Source: Hansfordia pulvinata
Taxonomy: Eukaryota; Ascomycota; Sordariomycetes; Xylariales
Length of the DNA: 64,000 nucleotides
Reading direction: 5' to 3'
Assembly: GCA_006538405.1 (NCBI GenBank)
Contig: BJKQ01000013.1
Location: 1,178,001-1,242,000 of the forward strand
Part shown: positions 46,236 through 58,994 of the stretch, in pieces
How the letters are laid out: each line of letters begins with the position of its first letter
Position numbering within the stretch: position 1 is the first letter of the stretch
Position numbers and translations under genes: made by a program
The notes under the pieces: generated by a model
The model's input: the letters and a program-made list of their open reading frames with translations, nothing else
Told to the model about the DNA's origin: nothing
Database searches by the model: none

Positions 46236-47698
46236 CGGAGAGTTGGTATCGGGTGTCCCAAGCGGGGTGTGCGGGGTGTGTAGCTGAGTACGAAGGCGCT
46301 TTGTGATTCGCCGTGCTCTCTGTGGGTGTACTGTCTTTCGGTTCATCATACTTTTGGTTCGGCAGGGCCGGCGAAGGGAGTCTTTCCTTTCGACAACCGC
46401 ATTACCTTTTCCTCATTATTCCCTTTGACTCTCCCTTTGGTACCAGGCTGGTCCTCGAAGAGTCAGTATCTTTGCTGTGTATTCGTGGAGACATGTGTCT
46501 CGACAGTGTACCTCAATGCAAGACCGATCTGGAGGCTTCGCGGAGCGGGTGCTGGGAACGTCCGGAATGTCAGACTCCAGAGGTGGTTGTGCTGGCTGCG
46601 CAGATCCGATTGAGCACCCAAGACAGGCTTCGGCTGGCTGCGATTCCAGCTGCACATAGGAGTCAGCTGAACAGGATACATGGTTTTTCAGAGTATGACT
46701 GTCTGACTCGCGTGGAGTATTGCAGCACAGCACATTCCGCGATGCGGCAAGAAGACTCGATATAAGTCGTCGACGATGCTGTTCTAATGCGGGAACTTGG
46801 TGAATGACTGATCACCAGAATCGAACAGCCACTCAGCAGATTGTCCTGCCAATGGGACGTTTCACGTAAGGCTAAGTGAGTGTACTGATGGGGACAGAAC
46901 TGGGTTAAATTCTAGAGACTAGAGTAAGAGTTTCAATAGCAACCTATGACAGTCGAATCAATCCTCCACGGCCCCCACTGGCCACGCCAGCGAGGGGAGC
47001 TATGGTTCAAGTCAGTCGAGTCACAGGAAGCCAACCCCCGCCCAATATGTCATCCCGGAATCCGGAGCAATTCGAGCAAGGGTGGTCTTGTGTCCTCTTT
47101 CCAACCAACCACGACTCAAGCCCATGTTCTGTTTGGATGCTCATTCAGTCTGTTCACTTGAACCAGACAAGAGCCCGCGCGAGAGATACCAACACCGCAG
47201 CCCGAGCAGCCCTTGAAGCGTCCCGGACTGCGTTTCTCTCACTTCTTTTATTTTGTCTTCCTCTCTACATGACTTCGTGAAACCCTGCCGAAGCTCGGGG
47301 TTGTACATGATGTTGCCTTTCTTCTAGGCAAGGCCCAACGTCTCTTCGTGTCGGCTCTAGGAGCAAGGCCAAGGGAGAACTCTTAGCAACAGGGGGCAGG
47401 GAAAGGGGTTAATGGTGATGGGGGTATGGTGCAGGGTGGAACGCAGGATATAGTGAAGTGGCGTGGGGTTGGGTTTGTGAATTATTATGGTAAGGGGCGG
47501 GAATTTGGATTATATACACAGATGTTGGGGAAGGGCCGGCTGGGATGCGAGTGTTGAGCGAACGTTGACTTGTTCCTTTTCGACATTGCTGGTAGTCGGT
47601 ACTGGAACTCACTCATCGAGAGTGAATTGCTTGGGGTGTCATGGCGCGGCGCGGGGTGAGTGGGAAGGGTTTTGGAGTCAAGCACAATGAGTCTCAAC
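46236..47698. other. convergent intergenic region
   Basis: This lies between the 3' ends of the Zn-cluster gene (plus) and importin beta (minus), so it should hold two terminators and no promoter. Frames up to 150 codons (46313-46765) show no domain. The GGTTAATGGTGATGGG stretch near 47407 and purine-rich surroundings probably belong to the importin 3' flank. Confidence 0.6.
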
Positions 47699-50693
47699 TC
47701 AAGTTTGCTGCATGGCGTTGTTCTGGCCGCCGGACAGCTGGCGCTTGACTTGCTCACGGGCCCAGCGAGCCGTCTCGACTGTGCGCGGCTGATAATCGCG
47801 GTTGGTCTTGGTCTCCTTGATCATAGCGGCCAACCAGTCGTGGCGGAAGCCGTCAGCAAGCTCGCCGTTGGGGAATGCGTCGGCAAGATCGCCAATCACG
47901 CCCATGGTAGATCGCATCAAAGACTCGCTGCGGTTCTGGTCCTGAGCGATCATGTTCAGCAGAGACCAGATGGGCTGGATGTACTCTTGAAGAACGTTGG
48001 CTGGAGAGTAATTAGCATCAGGACTGTTATAGCGAGGTTCCGGGCAACATACTCTTTTCGCTGATCTTCATGGCACCAATGATGCCGCTCCACGCATCGA
48101 CAATACCCTCGCGAAGAGAGATGACGTAGTCAAACATCTCGTAGCTGGTTTGACCGTCCTCGGTGACCGCAGTGACGTTGGAAGCCTGCTGCAGAACTTG
48201 GCCAACAACAGACAGATAGATCTCGAAGTGACCGGTGATGGCGCTAGCGATGTCGCCGAAGCACTGCAGAATCGCGGGCTTGAGCTGCATGGGCAGTGCG
48301 TTGTTCTATAATCATGTCAGTCGGGCGTTGCTGGCATCGCCAAGCCACGTGAGCTCGAGACGGGAGGACTTACCCTCAGGTCGGCAAGCAAGTGGTTCAT
48401 GAAGTTGTCACAGTAGGGCTGGCTGCGCTCGCCCATGGACCGGGTGATGTCGCTCACGAGGCCGACAGCCATCGAGCAAAGACTGGGCTCCTCGATGTTG
48501 GCAAGAGCGTTGCTGAGGAATGGGTTGAAGGCATCCATGTACTTGACAAAGTCCTCTTCCATTGCGTTGGCGAGACCGCTGATGGTAGCGAAGATAGCCT
48601 CGGGCACGCTGGATTTGGCGCCGACAGAGCTCAGCATCTGCAGAGCCACCTGCATGATGCGGTCACCCTGAGGGGCAATCTCCTTGTCGAGCTTCTGGAT
48701 GATGGACTGCAGCACAGTGTGGAGACTTGTCTGCATTTCCTCAAGCGCAATCTTGTCCTCGATGCTGACGACCTGGTTCTGCAGAGGAACAGAGTCTTCA
48801 AGGCGCTTGATAATGACGTCGGAGAGCTGGGCAACGGACTGGTAGCTTTCGGGGGCCGCATGCAGAACGAAGGCACCGAGGACTTCATAGGCGGTGGTAC
48901 GGACGCTGGTCTCGGTGCTGGGCTGCTCCGTGACGCCGAGCAGAGTTTGCACACTGTCGTTGAAGTGAGGCGTAAGGGGGTTCGAAGGGGCATCCAGATC
49001 GCCCGAGAAGCGCTCGGCCAGGTTCATGAGGGCCCAGCAGCAAGAAGCGGCCATCTTGGAGTCGTGCACGCCGGCGAAGAGAGACGCAATTAGAGGGTTC
49101 AGCTGGGTGCCAATGTCGATGGCTTCGGAGCAAGCCTCGGTGATGCGGCCGAGGGCATAGGCAGTCGAGTCCTTGACCTGAGTGTTGCTGTCCTCCATCA
49201 TGCTGATCAGAACGGGCAGAGCCTGCTTGACAATGGGCTCCAGGACCTTCTCTTCGGGACCTTCCATAATAGCGCCAAAGGCAGCCACGGCAGCCTCACG
49301 GTAGTGCCAGTCCTCGGACCGCAGGTATTGCTCGACGAACTGAATGACGGGGGGATGATGTTGGGGCCGACGGCCTGGGCGTACAGCTGCAGGCACTGGT
49401 AGGCGGCGCGCGCCAGGTTGTACTCGTCATCGGTGGCATCCTCGTCCTGCTTGGTGAGGAGCGTCAGGAGCGTGGGGACGACCTCGTTGGTGGCGACACG
49501 GGCAAAGTTGTAGAAGGACCGCATCTGGTCCGAGTTGTCCACCTGGGCGTTGTCGTCTTCGATGTTGATTTCCTCCTCGCAGACGGTGCTCCAGAACTCG
49601 ACAGCGAGCTTAGCGACGTCCTCGTCGTCATTCTTCATTCCCAATATCGTCAGGCCGAACAGGGCCTTCTCCATGTAGAAGCGCATGTTCTCGTAGTAGA
49701 GAGACATGATACGGTTGAGGCAGCCAAAGGCGCCCTGCTGGATGCGCGGGTCCTCGGCCTGGGTGGCCTCGCAGACGACCTGCATGATGTAGTTGCGCTC
49801 ACCCTCATGCTTGAAGTTGTTGCCGACGAATTCGAGCGAGTCGCTAAGGGCCTTGATGGCGGAGAAGCGGACTTCGCCGTTGGTCTCCTCCTTCCGGGCG
49901 CCCTGGACTACGGCTGTGAGGATGGCATTCGAGTGGGTGATGAGGGCCTGACGCAGTTCCGTGTCCTGGCTCTCGCAGATGAAACCGATACACGTCAGGG
50001 AGGCCTGCTTCTGGTGGTCGGCACCTCCACTGACGTTCTGGACTAGAACGCCCATCAGATCGCCCCACTGGCCTCTGGGGATCTCAATGACGGCGATGGC
50101 GGCGATGACCTGGGCGGCAGCCTGGCCAGCCTGGGAGTTGGTGGAGCCGAGTGTCTGTAGTGTAAGGGCCTTGACGCGCGACTTGGTCTCGTCGTCGGTC
50201 TGCTGGAGCCATTTCGCTTGCAATTCGCGTTGGCGTGCATACTCGCGGGCTGAGAAGGCGTTCTTCAGCGCCAGACCGGCCGCCTGACGGATGGTGCTGT
50301 CGACATTTTCGTCTGCGAGGGGTTGCACCAGGGTGGCCAGGTACAGAGGCTGTGGTAGGGTGAGGGGGGGCGTGTCAGCGGGTTGTTGCGGGCGCGGCTA
50401 GGGGGCGGCGGGGTTATCTTACAAAGTTGTTCTCGGCGGCCTGGGTCAGTTGTTGTTCTGCACCAGATCGCGTCGCGGTGTCTGGAGGGGAAAGCTGGGT
50501 CAGCACGTGTCGGCGCGGCAGTCGAGAGGGGGCGGTCGGAGCGAGCGAGCGAGGGGAGGGGAGGGCGGAGGCGCGATCGCGTGTTCGGGGCCGGGCATGA
50601 CGGCGAGGCGGGGAGGGGATGGGATGGGCAGGGCTGCCTACCTGGAGAGAGAGAGTTGGCGAGGACAGTGTTGATATCACCGCCGTCGGCCAT
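47699..50693 (-). CDS. KAP95: importin beta (karyopherin beta-1), with one frame break
   Basis: Exons in transcript order are 50693-50642, 50481-50423, 50349-48374, 48305-48053 and 48000-47699; all introns are GT-AG. The product is about 880 residues, the usual length. It starts MADGGDINTVLANSLSP-DTATRSGAEQQLTQAAENNF-PLYLATL, the N-terminal importin region. HEAT repeats follow throughout, including EFWSTVCEEEINIE, DWHYREAAVAAFGAIMEG, the conserved KDSTAYALGRI, MAASCCWALMNLAE, and a conserved C-terminal EYIQPIWSLLNMIAQD. The protein carries cargo, directly or through importin alpha, through nuclear pores and is released by Ran-GTP. In exon 3 near 49346-49352 the frame breaks after VGPNIIPP; VIQFVEQYLRSEDW continues in another frame. 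One C missing from a six-C run (sense strand) explains it. The gene is normally essential, so a consensus error is more likely than a real mutation. Confidence 0.93.
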
Positions 50694-53600
50694 TTTGAAA
50701 GGAGATCAAGGAGAGGTGAGGGAGGGCGAGCAGGAATCCAGTTTGAGGGGCTCGTATGGCGTGGGGCGGGAGCTCGAAAAAAAGGCCCAGGGAAAGTGCT
50801 CGCGGGTCGGGGGCACGAAGTCACGCAGGTGAGGCGGGAGGGAGGAAGAAGAGAAGAGGAGGTGAAGGAGTGCGTGAGGGTTGGGGGGTAACAAGGCAGA
50901 GAGTGTGGCAAAGAACAGGTAACGATGATGCTGGGCTCGAGGTACAGACTGGTAGGGAAAGTTTGATCGGCTGGGGGAGTGACGGCGGGCTGTGGGTGGT
51001 GGGAGGGCGGGCACGCAGCAGGAGGTACAAGTACAGTGGGCCCCGCCGTGTGCAGCAGCGCGGATACTCGCTGGAGAGAGGTAAGCAAGCAAGCATCCAT
51101 GCGAACGTCAGGTGCGGGTGGGCGAAAGTGGTGGGCGCCGGCGGGTACGGTACGGGCGCACTGGCGCTATTGCTGGTGCTGGTGCTGGTGCTGGTGTGAG
51201 TGCTGCACTGCGCCCGTGTCCTCCTGGTGGACGGTGGATAGGAGAAACTCGGGATTACGGCAGCAAACCGGTGCCTGCACACGTACAGACTGTGCTGATG
51301 CCGACGTCGTCGCTCATGGGTAGACGTGCAAACTGAGAGACGAGAAGGGGCGGATATGGGCGCATGTGATTTATACACTTTTGGCCAGGACTGGAAGAGT
51401 CGTACTCAATCCAAGCTGTCCGTCGGTTGACGGTGTATGTCATGTGCATCGGCATGGAAGCCCACGTAAACTCAGTGGCTGCCGCTGCGGGCAGATTACG
51501 GTTGCTGCGTTGCGTCGGGTGGCGAGAAAGGCGCCGTTGGCTGTACTCGCACTACGAGTATGCTCGATTGCGCCCACCGCTTGGTTGATCTTGGTTTTGA
51601 AGTAGTAAAGACCAGTATGGTTGGGTATTATTCAAAGATTTAAGGGAAGCTGCCCAGATATTCAATGCCCCGAGATGCCATACTTCGATCGCGTTGGTTG
51701 CCATTCCCGGAGTCTCTACGATCTTTGCACAGGTGGCATCGTTTCCGGAATCTCATCGATGCTTGTTGCCCGTGTGTTTGTATGAACACACTCAGGCGTT
51801 GCTCGGGTAAAGTGCCCGTGGGTAAACAGTGATGGGCGGACCAGGCGTCTCGACAGTCTTAACTCGTCGCCACACTGCTGGTTGCTTGCTTGCCTCAAGT
51901 TGCTGGCCGGCTTTATTAGGGTTTCTGGGCTCGACTCCGTTCGAGTTTGATTTCCATGCGAAACGATCAGAGTTCTGCGCGGCTCGGGTACTTGTGTTTG
52001 CCGCGTGGCGGTCTGCGCCCGTAGGTACCCGGACATTGGACGTGGTCTGTGAGGTACATGGCCACTTGCACTGGGCGTTCTGCAGCATCCCAACCGAGCA
52101 GTGGTGATTTGCACTTTAATTAAGGTGATATTATCCGACATCATTCTTCTTCTTATTATTATTCTACCGTTTTATTTTTCTCGTTATTGTCCCTAGGACG
52201 GCCCGTATGCCTTTGAGCGGCCCCTGGGGGCCCCCTTATACAGTGGTGGGGGCGAGTCCAAGCCGCCAGCTGTCACCGCGACCAAAATTATGCCAATCAT
52301 TTTAGAGGGCTGAGGAGATGAAGGGTAATGTTACTCGCCATCTAGCATATGTGACGGGTAACAATCAACAATCCGACGATTTTTTCTTCCCTTTGCTCGT
52401 CGCCCGATCTAGCCTGCTGCCCATTAGCCCGCGCAAGGTATCCGTACAGTGGTCGCGTTTATGCAGACAGTACGAGTATGACGGCCACCTGCAGACTGAA
52501 TGGCTTCCCACTTCACCCATCGGAATCGCACACAGAATCGCAATCGTTGCTCATCTGCTTCGGGTGAACTCTGCCTCTGCGAGCCCTATGCGTCATACCG
52601 CGCACGACTGGTACCCACAGCTGGAGGCTCACTGCTTGGATACCTGCAGCACCCCATCGTCCCGGCCGTGGGCTCTGCCGATTGACTGAACCGTACCGGA
52701 CCATAACGGTTTGGAGCGGCCCTCAAACATCGCGAGTTAGGTGGGAGGAATCCGTAACTTTCAGGAGTACTCGTACCTAGGGCTCGATTGCCTGAGCTAC
52801 GAGTACCTTATGTACGATGAGTACTCGTACCCGTGGTAGTTGATACGAGTATTTCAGTTCTCAACGTGGCTTGCGACGAGGTCCCGAGCCGAGTGGGAAC
52901 CAAAAGCCAGCTCATCTCTGCATTGCGTTATCCGGGCAATGATTGCTGTCAATAAACCTACTTCTCCCGGGACGGGACCTCGCGGCTCGCGGCCGCAAAG
53001 AAGCACATTGACGCGCAACCCGGGCACCACTGTCCAGATGAACTTCAATTGGCGATGCACAATAGATGTCTTCCAACATTCTGCTGTAGAGAGATGCATT
53101 GATTGGTTCAAGGGGCGGCACAGCCCTCTCCATGGGATGGATACGAGTGGGAGACGCGGTTTGGGGGCCCTTCTCATAACCGTCATTGCCTCGCGGCCCG
53201 CTCTTGTTTTTTGTTGACAACTGGTGGGGCTCCATTCCACGCGCTTCTCCAGGGGTCTAGGTACGACTTTCATGAGCGCATGAGATACCAGGTATCTAGG
53301 TACCACCAGCTGAGATACCTGCCTGGGCACGTGCTGGGGAACCACGGACGCAACCCGTCATCAGTCACATGCGCTGCAGGACTCGAATTCGGCGGGCCGT
53401 TCATTTGCGTATCGTAGATTCGGAGAGCCCCGCACCTAGCGCCCCAGCAAAGCGGGAAATCCCGCCAGATGCATTTTATCTGATAGGATGACATCGACAG
53501 CGTGGAAAGACCGTCATATGGGCAAGTATGTACTTAAGTAGGTGGCTAGTCTCGGTTGGGACTGGGCCCCTTTTCATCCCACCATCATATTGATGTAATG

Positions 53601-54523
53601 CTATCGGCGTTCTAGCAACCCTCAAGTACTCGTACAATGCTCTCTATTCATCAGTGTAGAGAGTCGTCAAGGTGCCAGTTGAATAAGAGCACCCGCAGTC
53701 TGCATCTTAGAAGTGAAGGTCGTCAACGGGGCCATCCGTTCAGCGGCACAACATTGCAATAAATGAAAATGCGCCTCGCGGGGGTGGTACGTGACGCCAC
53801 ACGCCGTCGCCCTCGAAGAGGAGGGAGGGGCTCTCTCGTAGCCCCTGTATCAACCCCTCCTCGCTCACGCCCCTCACCAGCCCCGAGTCCGATCTTGCTG
53901 CTTTGGGACGGCGTCGGGCTGTTTCAACAGCCCTCGTGCCACCCCCCTTTCTGCTGCTGCCCCTTATGTTGGCCTATCCAGTCCAACCCGCGCCCCTGAG
54001 GAGCGCGCCATCTGACCCTCTGGTTTGGCATCGAAACTCACAGCAGGTGGTGGCCGATATCTGGACCAAGGGCTACCTGCACTCCAATCGCATGGATGGC
54101 CAATGTCCTGCTCTAGGATTGCTAATAGGAGGGGCCCTGGGGAGGGGGGTCTCTATTGCGCGCAGTTGTAATGCAAAGAATAGGTATTGATATGATCTGA
54201 GTGGTTGGACGGATTGTATTGTTTATATATTTTCGTTGTTCCCAGGCCCCTTTTCGCCTCCAGGCTTTGAACGGCCCCAGCCCCACGCAGTTTTTTGTTT
54301 CCTACGTAAAGAGTCGGAAGTTTGTGACAGGCATTTCAGTCTCGTCATTTCAAGCCACATTCCAACCCATGCAATTTTAAGACAATCTCAACCTCCGGGC
54401 CCAATGTCTCGCCAAATCCCGTCAAAATGAAGTTCTCCTTATTCGCCCAGCTCTCGTGTTGCACAGGGCCCAGCCAAGATTGGCGCTAATCTTTGTCTGC
54501 TGCCCAGGTTTCGAAGATCCACA
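50694..54523. other. intergenic, no supported gene
   Basis: The importin beta promoter lies in the first ~700 bases, which are purine-rich on the plus strand and have a GCTGGTGCT-type repeat near 51170-51197. Frames up to 185 codons on the minus strand are shadows of this bias. Motif copies occur at 51552, 52478, 52768, 52800, 52820, 52845 and 53626. DNA from 51600 to 54500 is somewhat more AT-rich but has no transposon-like frame. Confidence 0.5.
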
Positions 54524-56805
54524 TCACATGCCATTTGCCTTTTCTTCGAGAACTTGTACTACGTCGGACGGCGCGTCGTGAGACTTTACCGAGCCATTGG
54601 CATCGGTCGGCGGCACACCTTGAACGTTTTCACCCCCCTTGCTAACTGACAGCTGGGAAACCGACTTGGAGAGGATCGGGCTGCTGGGGCGGCTGAGTAT
54701 GAACTGTGACACACGTCAGATAATCTGCGATTGAAACATGACCTTGCTTGGGAACCTACATTGCTGGCTGCGCCCAAGAGGGCAATGAGAGAGCTCTGCA
54801 CCACGTCCACGTGGATGCCCACGCCCCAGACCTTCTGGTTCGTACCAGAAGCAGTGCACTGAACATAAGAGGCCGCCTTGACGTCGCGACCCTTTCCAAT
54901 AGCGTGCTCCTTGTAGTCGGCGACATCCAGGTCGATCCCTACGCCTTTCAGGGCATTAGCCAGAGAGGAGATGGGGCCGTTTCCTGAGCCCTTGAGCTTG
55001 TACTCGGTGCCGTCGATGGTGATGACGCCCTCGAACACACGACGAAGGTTGGTGGTGTCTTGGGTCTTGCCCGGCTGGGGCGGGACAGGCGACGAGGACC
55101 GGTCGGTCGAGATGGAGTAGTCGACAATGTTGAAGCGGGGGTGCTCTTGAATGAAGTAGGTCTTCTCGAATAAGTCGGTGATCTCGTTGGACAGCAACTC
55201 GCGGCTGAGCTCGTCCGCACGCGTCTGCACGACTTGGCTGAAGGCAACCTGCAGGCCACGGGGAAGATCCAGCTCGAGCTGGCGCAGAATGATCCAGGCG
55301 GCGCCACCCTTGCCACTCTGTGAGTTGACGCGGATGATGGCCTCGTAGGTGCGACCGATATCCTGGGGGTCGAGAGGGAGGTAGGGCAGCTGCCAGCGGT
55401 CCTCGTACGCGGCACCGTCATTTTCTCTCGCCTGGAAGCCTTTCTTGATGGCATCTTGGTGGGATCCACTGAAGGCACAAACGACCAAAGAACCCCCATA
55501 GGGGGCACGAGGGTGGACAGGGATCTTGCAGCAAACCTCGACAGTGTCGATAATGCGGTTCAGGTCAGAGAAGTCAATGTTGGGGTGGACACCCTGGGTA
55601 TAGAGGTTGAGACCCAAGGTCACGAGGTCAACATTGCCGGTACGCTCTCCGTTGCCGAACAAAACGCCCTCGACGCGGTCAGCGCCGGCCATTTGGGCGA
55701 GCTCGGCAGCAGCAACCGCGCAGCCTCGGTCGTTGTGAGGGTGAAGAGAGACGCAGACCTTCTCGCGTTCGGTGATGTTGGTGGAGAAGTACTCGATCTG
55801 ATCGGCGTAGACATTCGGGGTGGCCATCTCGACGGTAGCAGGAAGGTTGAAGACGATGGGGACTTCCTTGGTCGGGCCCCAGGCCTCCTTGACGGCCTCG
55901 CAGATGCGGATGGCGTACTCGGGGCTGGTGTCGGAGAAGCACTCGGGGCTGAACTCGAAAGCCCATTCCGTGCCGGCTTGCTCGGGGTCGTCCTTGGTAA
56001 TGGAGCGGGCGTATTTTGTGCAGGCGACGGCGCGCTGGAGGGTGTCCTCCTCGGAAAAGTTGAATACGACGCGGCGGAAGCATTCGCTGGTGGCCAGGTA
56101 GATGTGGAGGAGGGCCTTCTTTGCGCCCTTGAGGGAGTCGACGGTGCGACGGATCAGGTCTTCGCGACAGGGGGCCAGGACCTGAAGCCAGACATCGTCG
56201 GGAACGGCGCCGGGAGTCTCGACGCATTTCCTGGTGAAGTCGAAGTCGGTCTGGGAAGCAGAAGGGAAAGAGACCTCAATCTCTTTGTAGCCGAGCTCCA
56301 CCAGCATCTTGAAATACCTCCATTTCTCCTCTCCGTTCTGGTCAAGAGTAACAAATTAGTAGCCGGCGTGGGTGCGGACGGAGGCAAGCGAAAAAGCGAT
56401 ACCAGGGACGAAGACGCACCATAGGGTCAACCAAACTTTGGTTCCCGTCTCTCAGGTCGGTGGCGAGCCATCTCGGGGCCTTCTCAATGGTCTTGTTAGG
56501 CCATTGGCGGTTCGGTAGGTTCAAGGGCTTGAACGGTTTGTATTTGGTGGAAGGGTCCTTGAGCCTGAGTGGAAGCTGTTAGACACGGGGGCTTCTCATG
56601 CGCTGCATGTTGTAGAGCCTGGGCGAGACTGCGACGGGCGGGAAGGGCTTGTCGGTCGGGGCAGAGACAGGACAAGTCGAAAAAAACCGAGCGCGGGGAG
56701 GCGGGGTAAATTGACGATACGGGCCGCGTCGAACAAGAGGCTCTGGGCGCGACCGATTTCGCAGCGAGTCGGAGGGCAATGATACAGTCAGACGTACATT
56801 GGCAT
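54524..56805 (-). CDS. LEU4: 2-isopropylmalate synthase
   Basis: Exons in transcript order are 56805-56798 (only 8 nt), 56564-56420, 56337-54760 and 54703-54524; the product is 636 residues. The tiny first exon gives [17 protein letters not shown] across its intron, the usual fungal LEU4 start. The catalytic barrel shows [12 protein letters not shown] (about 37-47), [16 protein letters not shown], and the metal-binding [11 protein letters not shown] (His near 250 and 252), followed by [14 protein letters not shown]. The C-terminal LeuA regulatory domain ([20 protein letters not shown], then [22 protein letters not shown]) is complete. The enzyme condenses acetyl-CoA with 2-ketoisovalerate, the first committed step to leucine, and is normally inhibited by leucine through that domain. 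All splice sites are consensus and the frame is intact. Confidence 0.95.
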
Positions 56806-57120
56806 TTTGAAGCGGCGGGGCAAGGCGACCGGCCAGCTCGGATCAGCTTATTGACGGGTGAGGCGGCGATTGAGGTGGTAGCGGTGGTGTTGGTGGGCGG
56901 TGGGCGGCGGGTGTGAATGCGGGCGGCGGGCGTGAATGCGGGCGCAGGTGGGATGGATTGGCTGCGTGGGCTGGTCGGGTATGACGATGGCGATGGAGGG
57001 GCTGTCTTTGCGCAGTCAGCTCGTATTTCGGTCGACTTTGATGGTGGGTTTGGACCAAGTGTACCTGAGCCAGCAAGGGAAATTTGGGCGGCGATGGAGG
57101 GTGCGCGAGGCCGGCCGGGG

Positions 57121-57138
57121 AAAAAAAAAAAAAAAAAA
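57121..57138 (+). repeat. poly-A run, 18 bases
   Basis: A run of A (poly-T on the LEU4 sense strand) about 320 bases upstream of the LEU4 start codon. Poly(dA:dT) tracts often keep fungal promoters free of nucleosomes, which fits this place. Confidence 0.85.
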
Positions 57139-58235
57139 GACCCCTCCGAGGAGAAAAAAAAGGGGATGAAAAGAAGGAATTGACTGACAGTCGCGCCGTC
57201 ACTTTTGTTATGTAATAAGGTCGGCTCCCCTTTAGATGGGAGACGGAAAATAGCGAGCAAGGCACACCCAGGACTCGTTTCTAATGCTGGATTCGCAGAG
57301 AGTTATTAGGAGGTCAATTACCGTCCGACTTGAGCACTGGACCCTACCTACCTTAGGTAGGTACTTACTAATAAACGGCTTGTGAAATGCTCAGATTTTA
57401 GGAGTGATCAATAAGGACGGGACCTCTCTCACGGCAATTCGGAAACGTCGGGAGTGGTGGTTTGCAATGGTTGAAGGGCGGCTAGACGGACAGATGGGAA
57501 ACCTCTTGTTCTGCTTTGAGTGCCTGGCTTCCTCAATGGCCAAGAATCCAGATGTGTCAAGTTGATTGCAGGCGGCGTCATTGGCTCGGGCCCTTCCAAC
57601 TCGAAAGGTTCGCGGGTTTATACTCCCAACCCACAAGCCGTGCCGCATTCATCAATCCGTCTTCGCACACTCGCAATTGTGACTCCCCTTCGACGCTCTG
57701 CGACAGAGTCCGACCCCAGGTACACTTATTACTCGCGCTCCCCAGACACGTTCCAAGACTGCCAGCCGTTGGTGACCTAGCGTCCCGCGCCGCCAACGAC
57801 ATGGATGATGCGAATCTGTGCGCCCTCCGGCTGTAGATCATCCCAATGCAGAAGAGGCCGGCGTGGCCGGGCTGAGTCAGAGGGAGATGCTGCGCGGCGG
57901 CGCTCCGTAATCGCTCCGGCCTGCCCGTCTTTCTCTGCGCACACTTGCCTGTCCATGGACCACGTCAGGCACGTCGTCGATGCGTGACCGTCTTGGCCTC
58001 CGCCGCCGGCGTAGAAATTGAGACATCTCAATTGCTCTTCCATCCATTCTCAAGTCTCCGGGGCCCCGGGATTCCTTCTATTGACGCCCTTCGCGGGAAG
58101 CACTTACACAATGACGCAAGGCAGAGGCCTGCACTTCGTTCGGTGTCGATGATATATACACCTGAACTATCCTATATCAGGCATCCATTGATCCGTCGGG
58201 CTCGGCCAGCGTCGGCTTCGTGCGACTCACCGTCT

Positions 58236-58263
58236 GTGTTCTCTCTCTCTCTCTCTCTCTCTC
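58236..58263 (+). repeat. CT dinucleotide repeat
   Basis: A near-perfect (CT)n tract in the gene-free stretch between LEU4 and the ferric reductase gene. Confidence 0.85.
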
Positions 58264-58994
58264 GCTGTGGCTGCCCCCTTGATTCCGCCGCCTCTTTGCA
58301 AACGTGGTGCTTGTAGACTCGTCTCATAATAGCCTTGAATGCAATTGATAGGCACTTGGTACGCTTGATTGCTGCCCATCAGCACGTCGCCATTTGCTCC
58401 CGCAAGCAAGGCGTACAAACTGTTCACCCGGCCCGCCCTGGCCAAGGGCAGGCGCTTGCTCAACCCGATGTCTCAGCTATTTTTCACATCGACTGAGCAA
58501 GGAGTGTTCACTTTGGCAACTTGAGCCTTCGTGCGCCTGTATCAAGATGCCCCCCTTGCTTCCCGCAGAATCCCCGCCGTCTTCCCAGACGTAGGCATGG
58601 TCGGCCGCTAGTTAACATGCAGACAAGGATCACTGTAATCACGTAGGCGATATGAGAGTAGCTGGTTGTGAGGTTTTTCTCTCTCCTTGAAGAAATACAT
58701 TATGAGACCGATCTAGCAACTCCTGTGCTATGCTGCAAGGAACTGTCGAAAAAATAGTAAAAGACACAAAAGCTATATACAACCATAAAGGCATTCTCGG
58801 CTGTTCTATGTTCGTAGCCGAATCATGCTCCGATTCCCGGTAAATGCAGAGAAAAGGGGAGGTGTAGAAAGACCAGACATGAGAAGCAAAATGCCTCATC
58901 AGGGAACTCTTTGATCGCTTTCGTAAAGTCACCGCCGACGCCCGCTTGATACAATCACTGAATGAGCAAGGCTGCCCCTTGCCACGCTTTTTGT

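Larger units (their letters stand above)
56806..58994. other. LEU4 upstream region and FRE downstream region
   Basis: No gene is supported. An 18-A run lies at 57121-57138, then A/G-rich sequence; CTACCTACCTTAGGTAGGTA lies at about 57345-57364. A (CT)n tract lies at 58236-58263. Frames of up to 140 codons on the minus strand just upstream of LEU4 read Pro/Ser/Ala-rich and look like leader sequence. Confidence 0.55.

Noticed and set aside
46815..46835. Possible tRNA T-arm (TTCGATT on the minus strand)
   Set aside because: The flanking bases do not form a five-pair stem and no anticodon or acceptor stem fits.
50821..51378. 185-codon minus-strand frame upstream of importin beta
   Set aside because: Pro/Ser/Thr-rich translation of a pyrimidine-rich promoter and leader.
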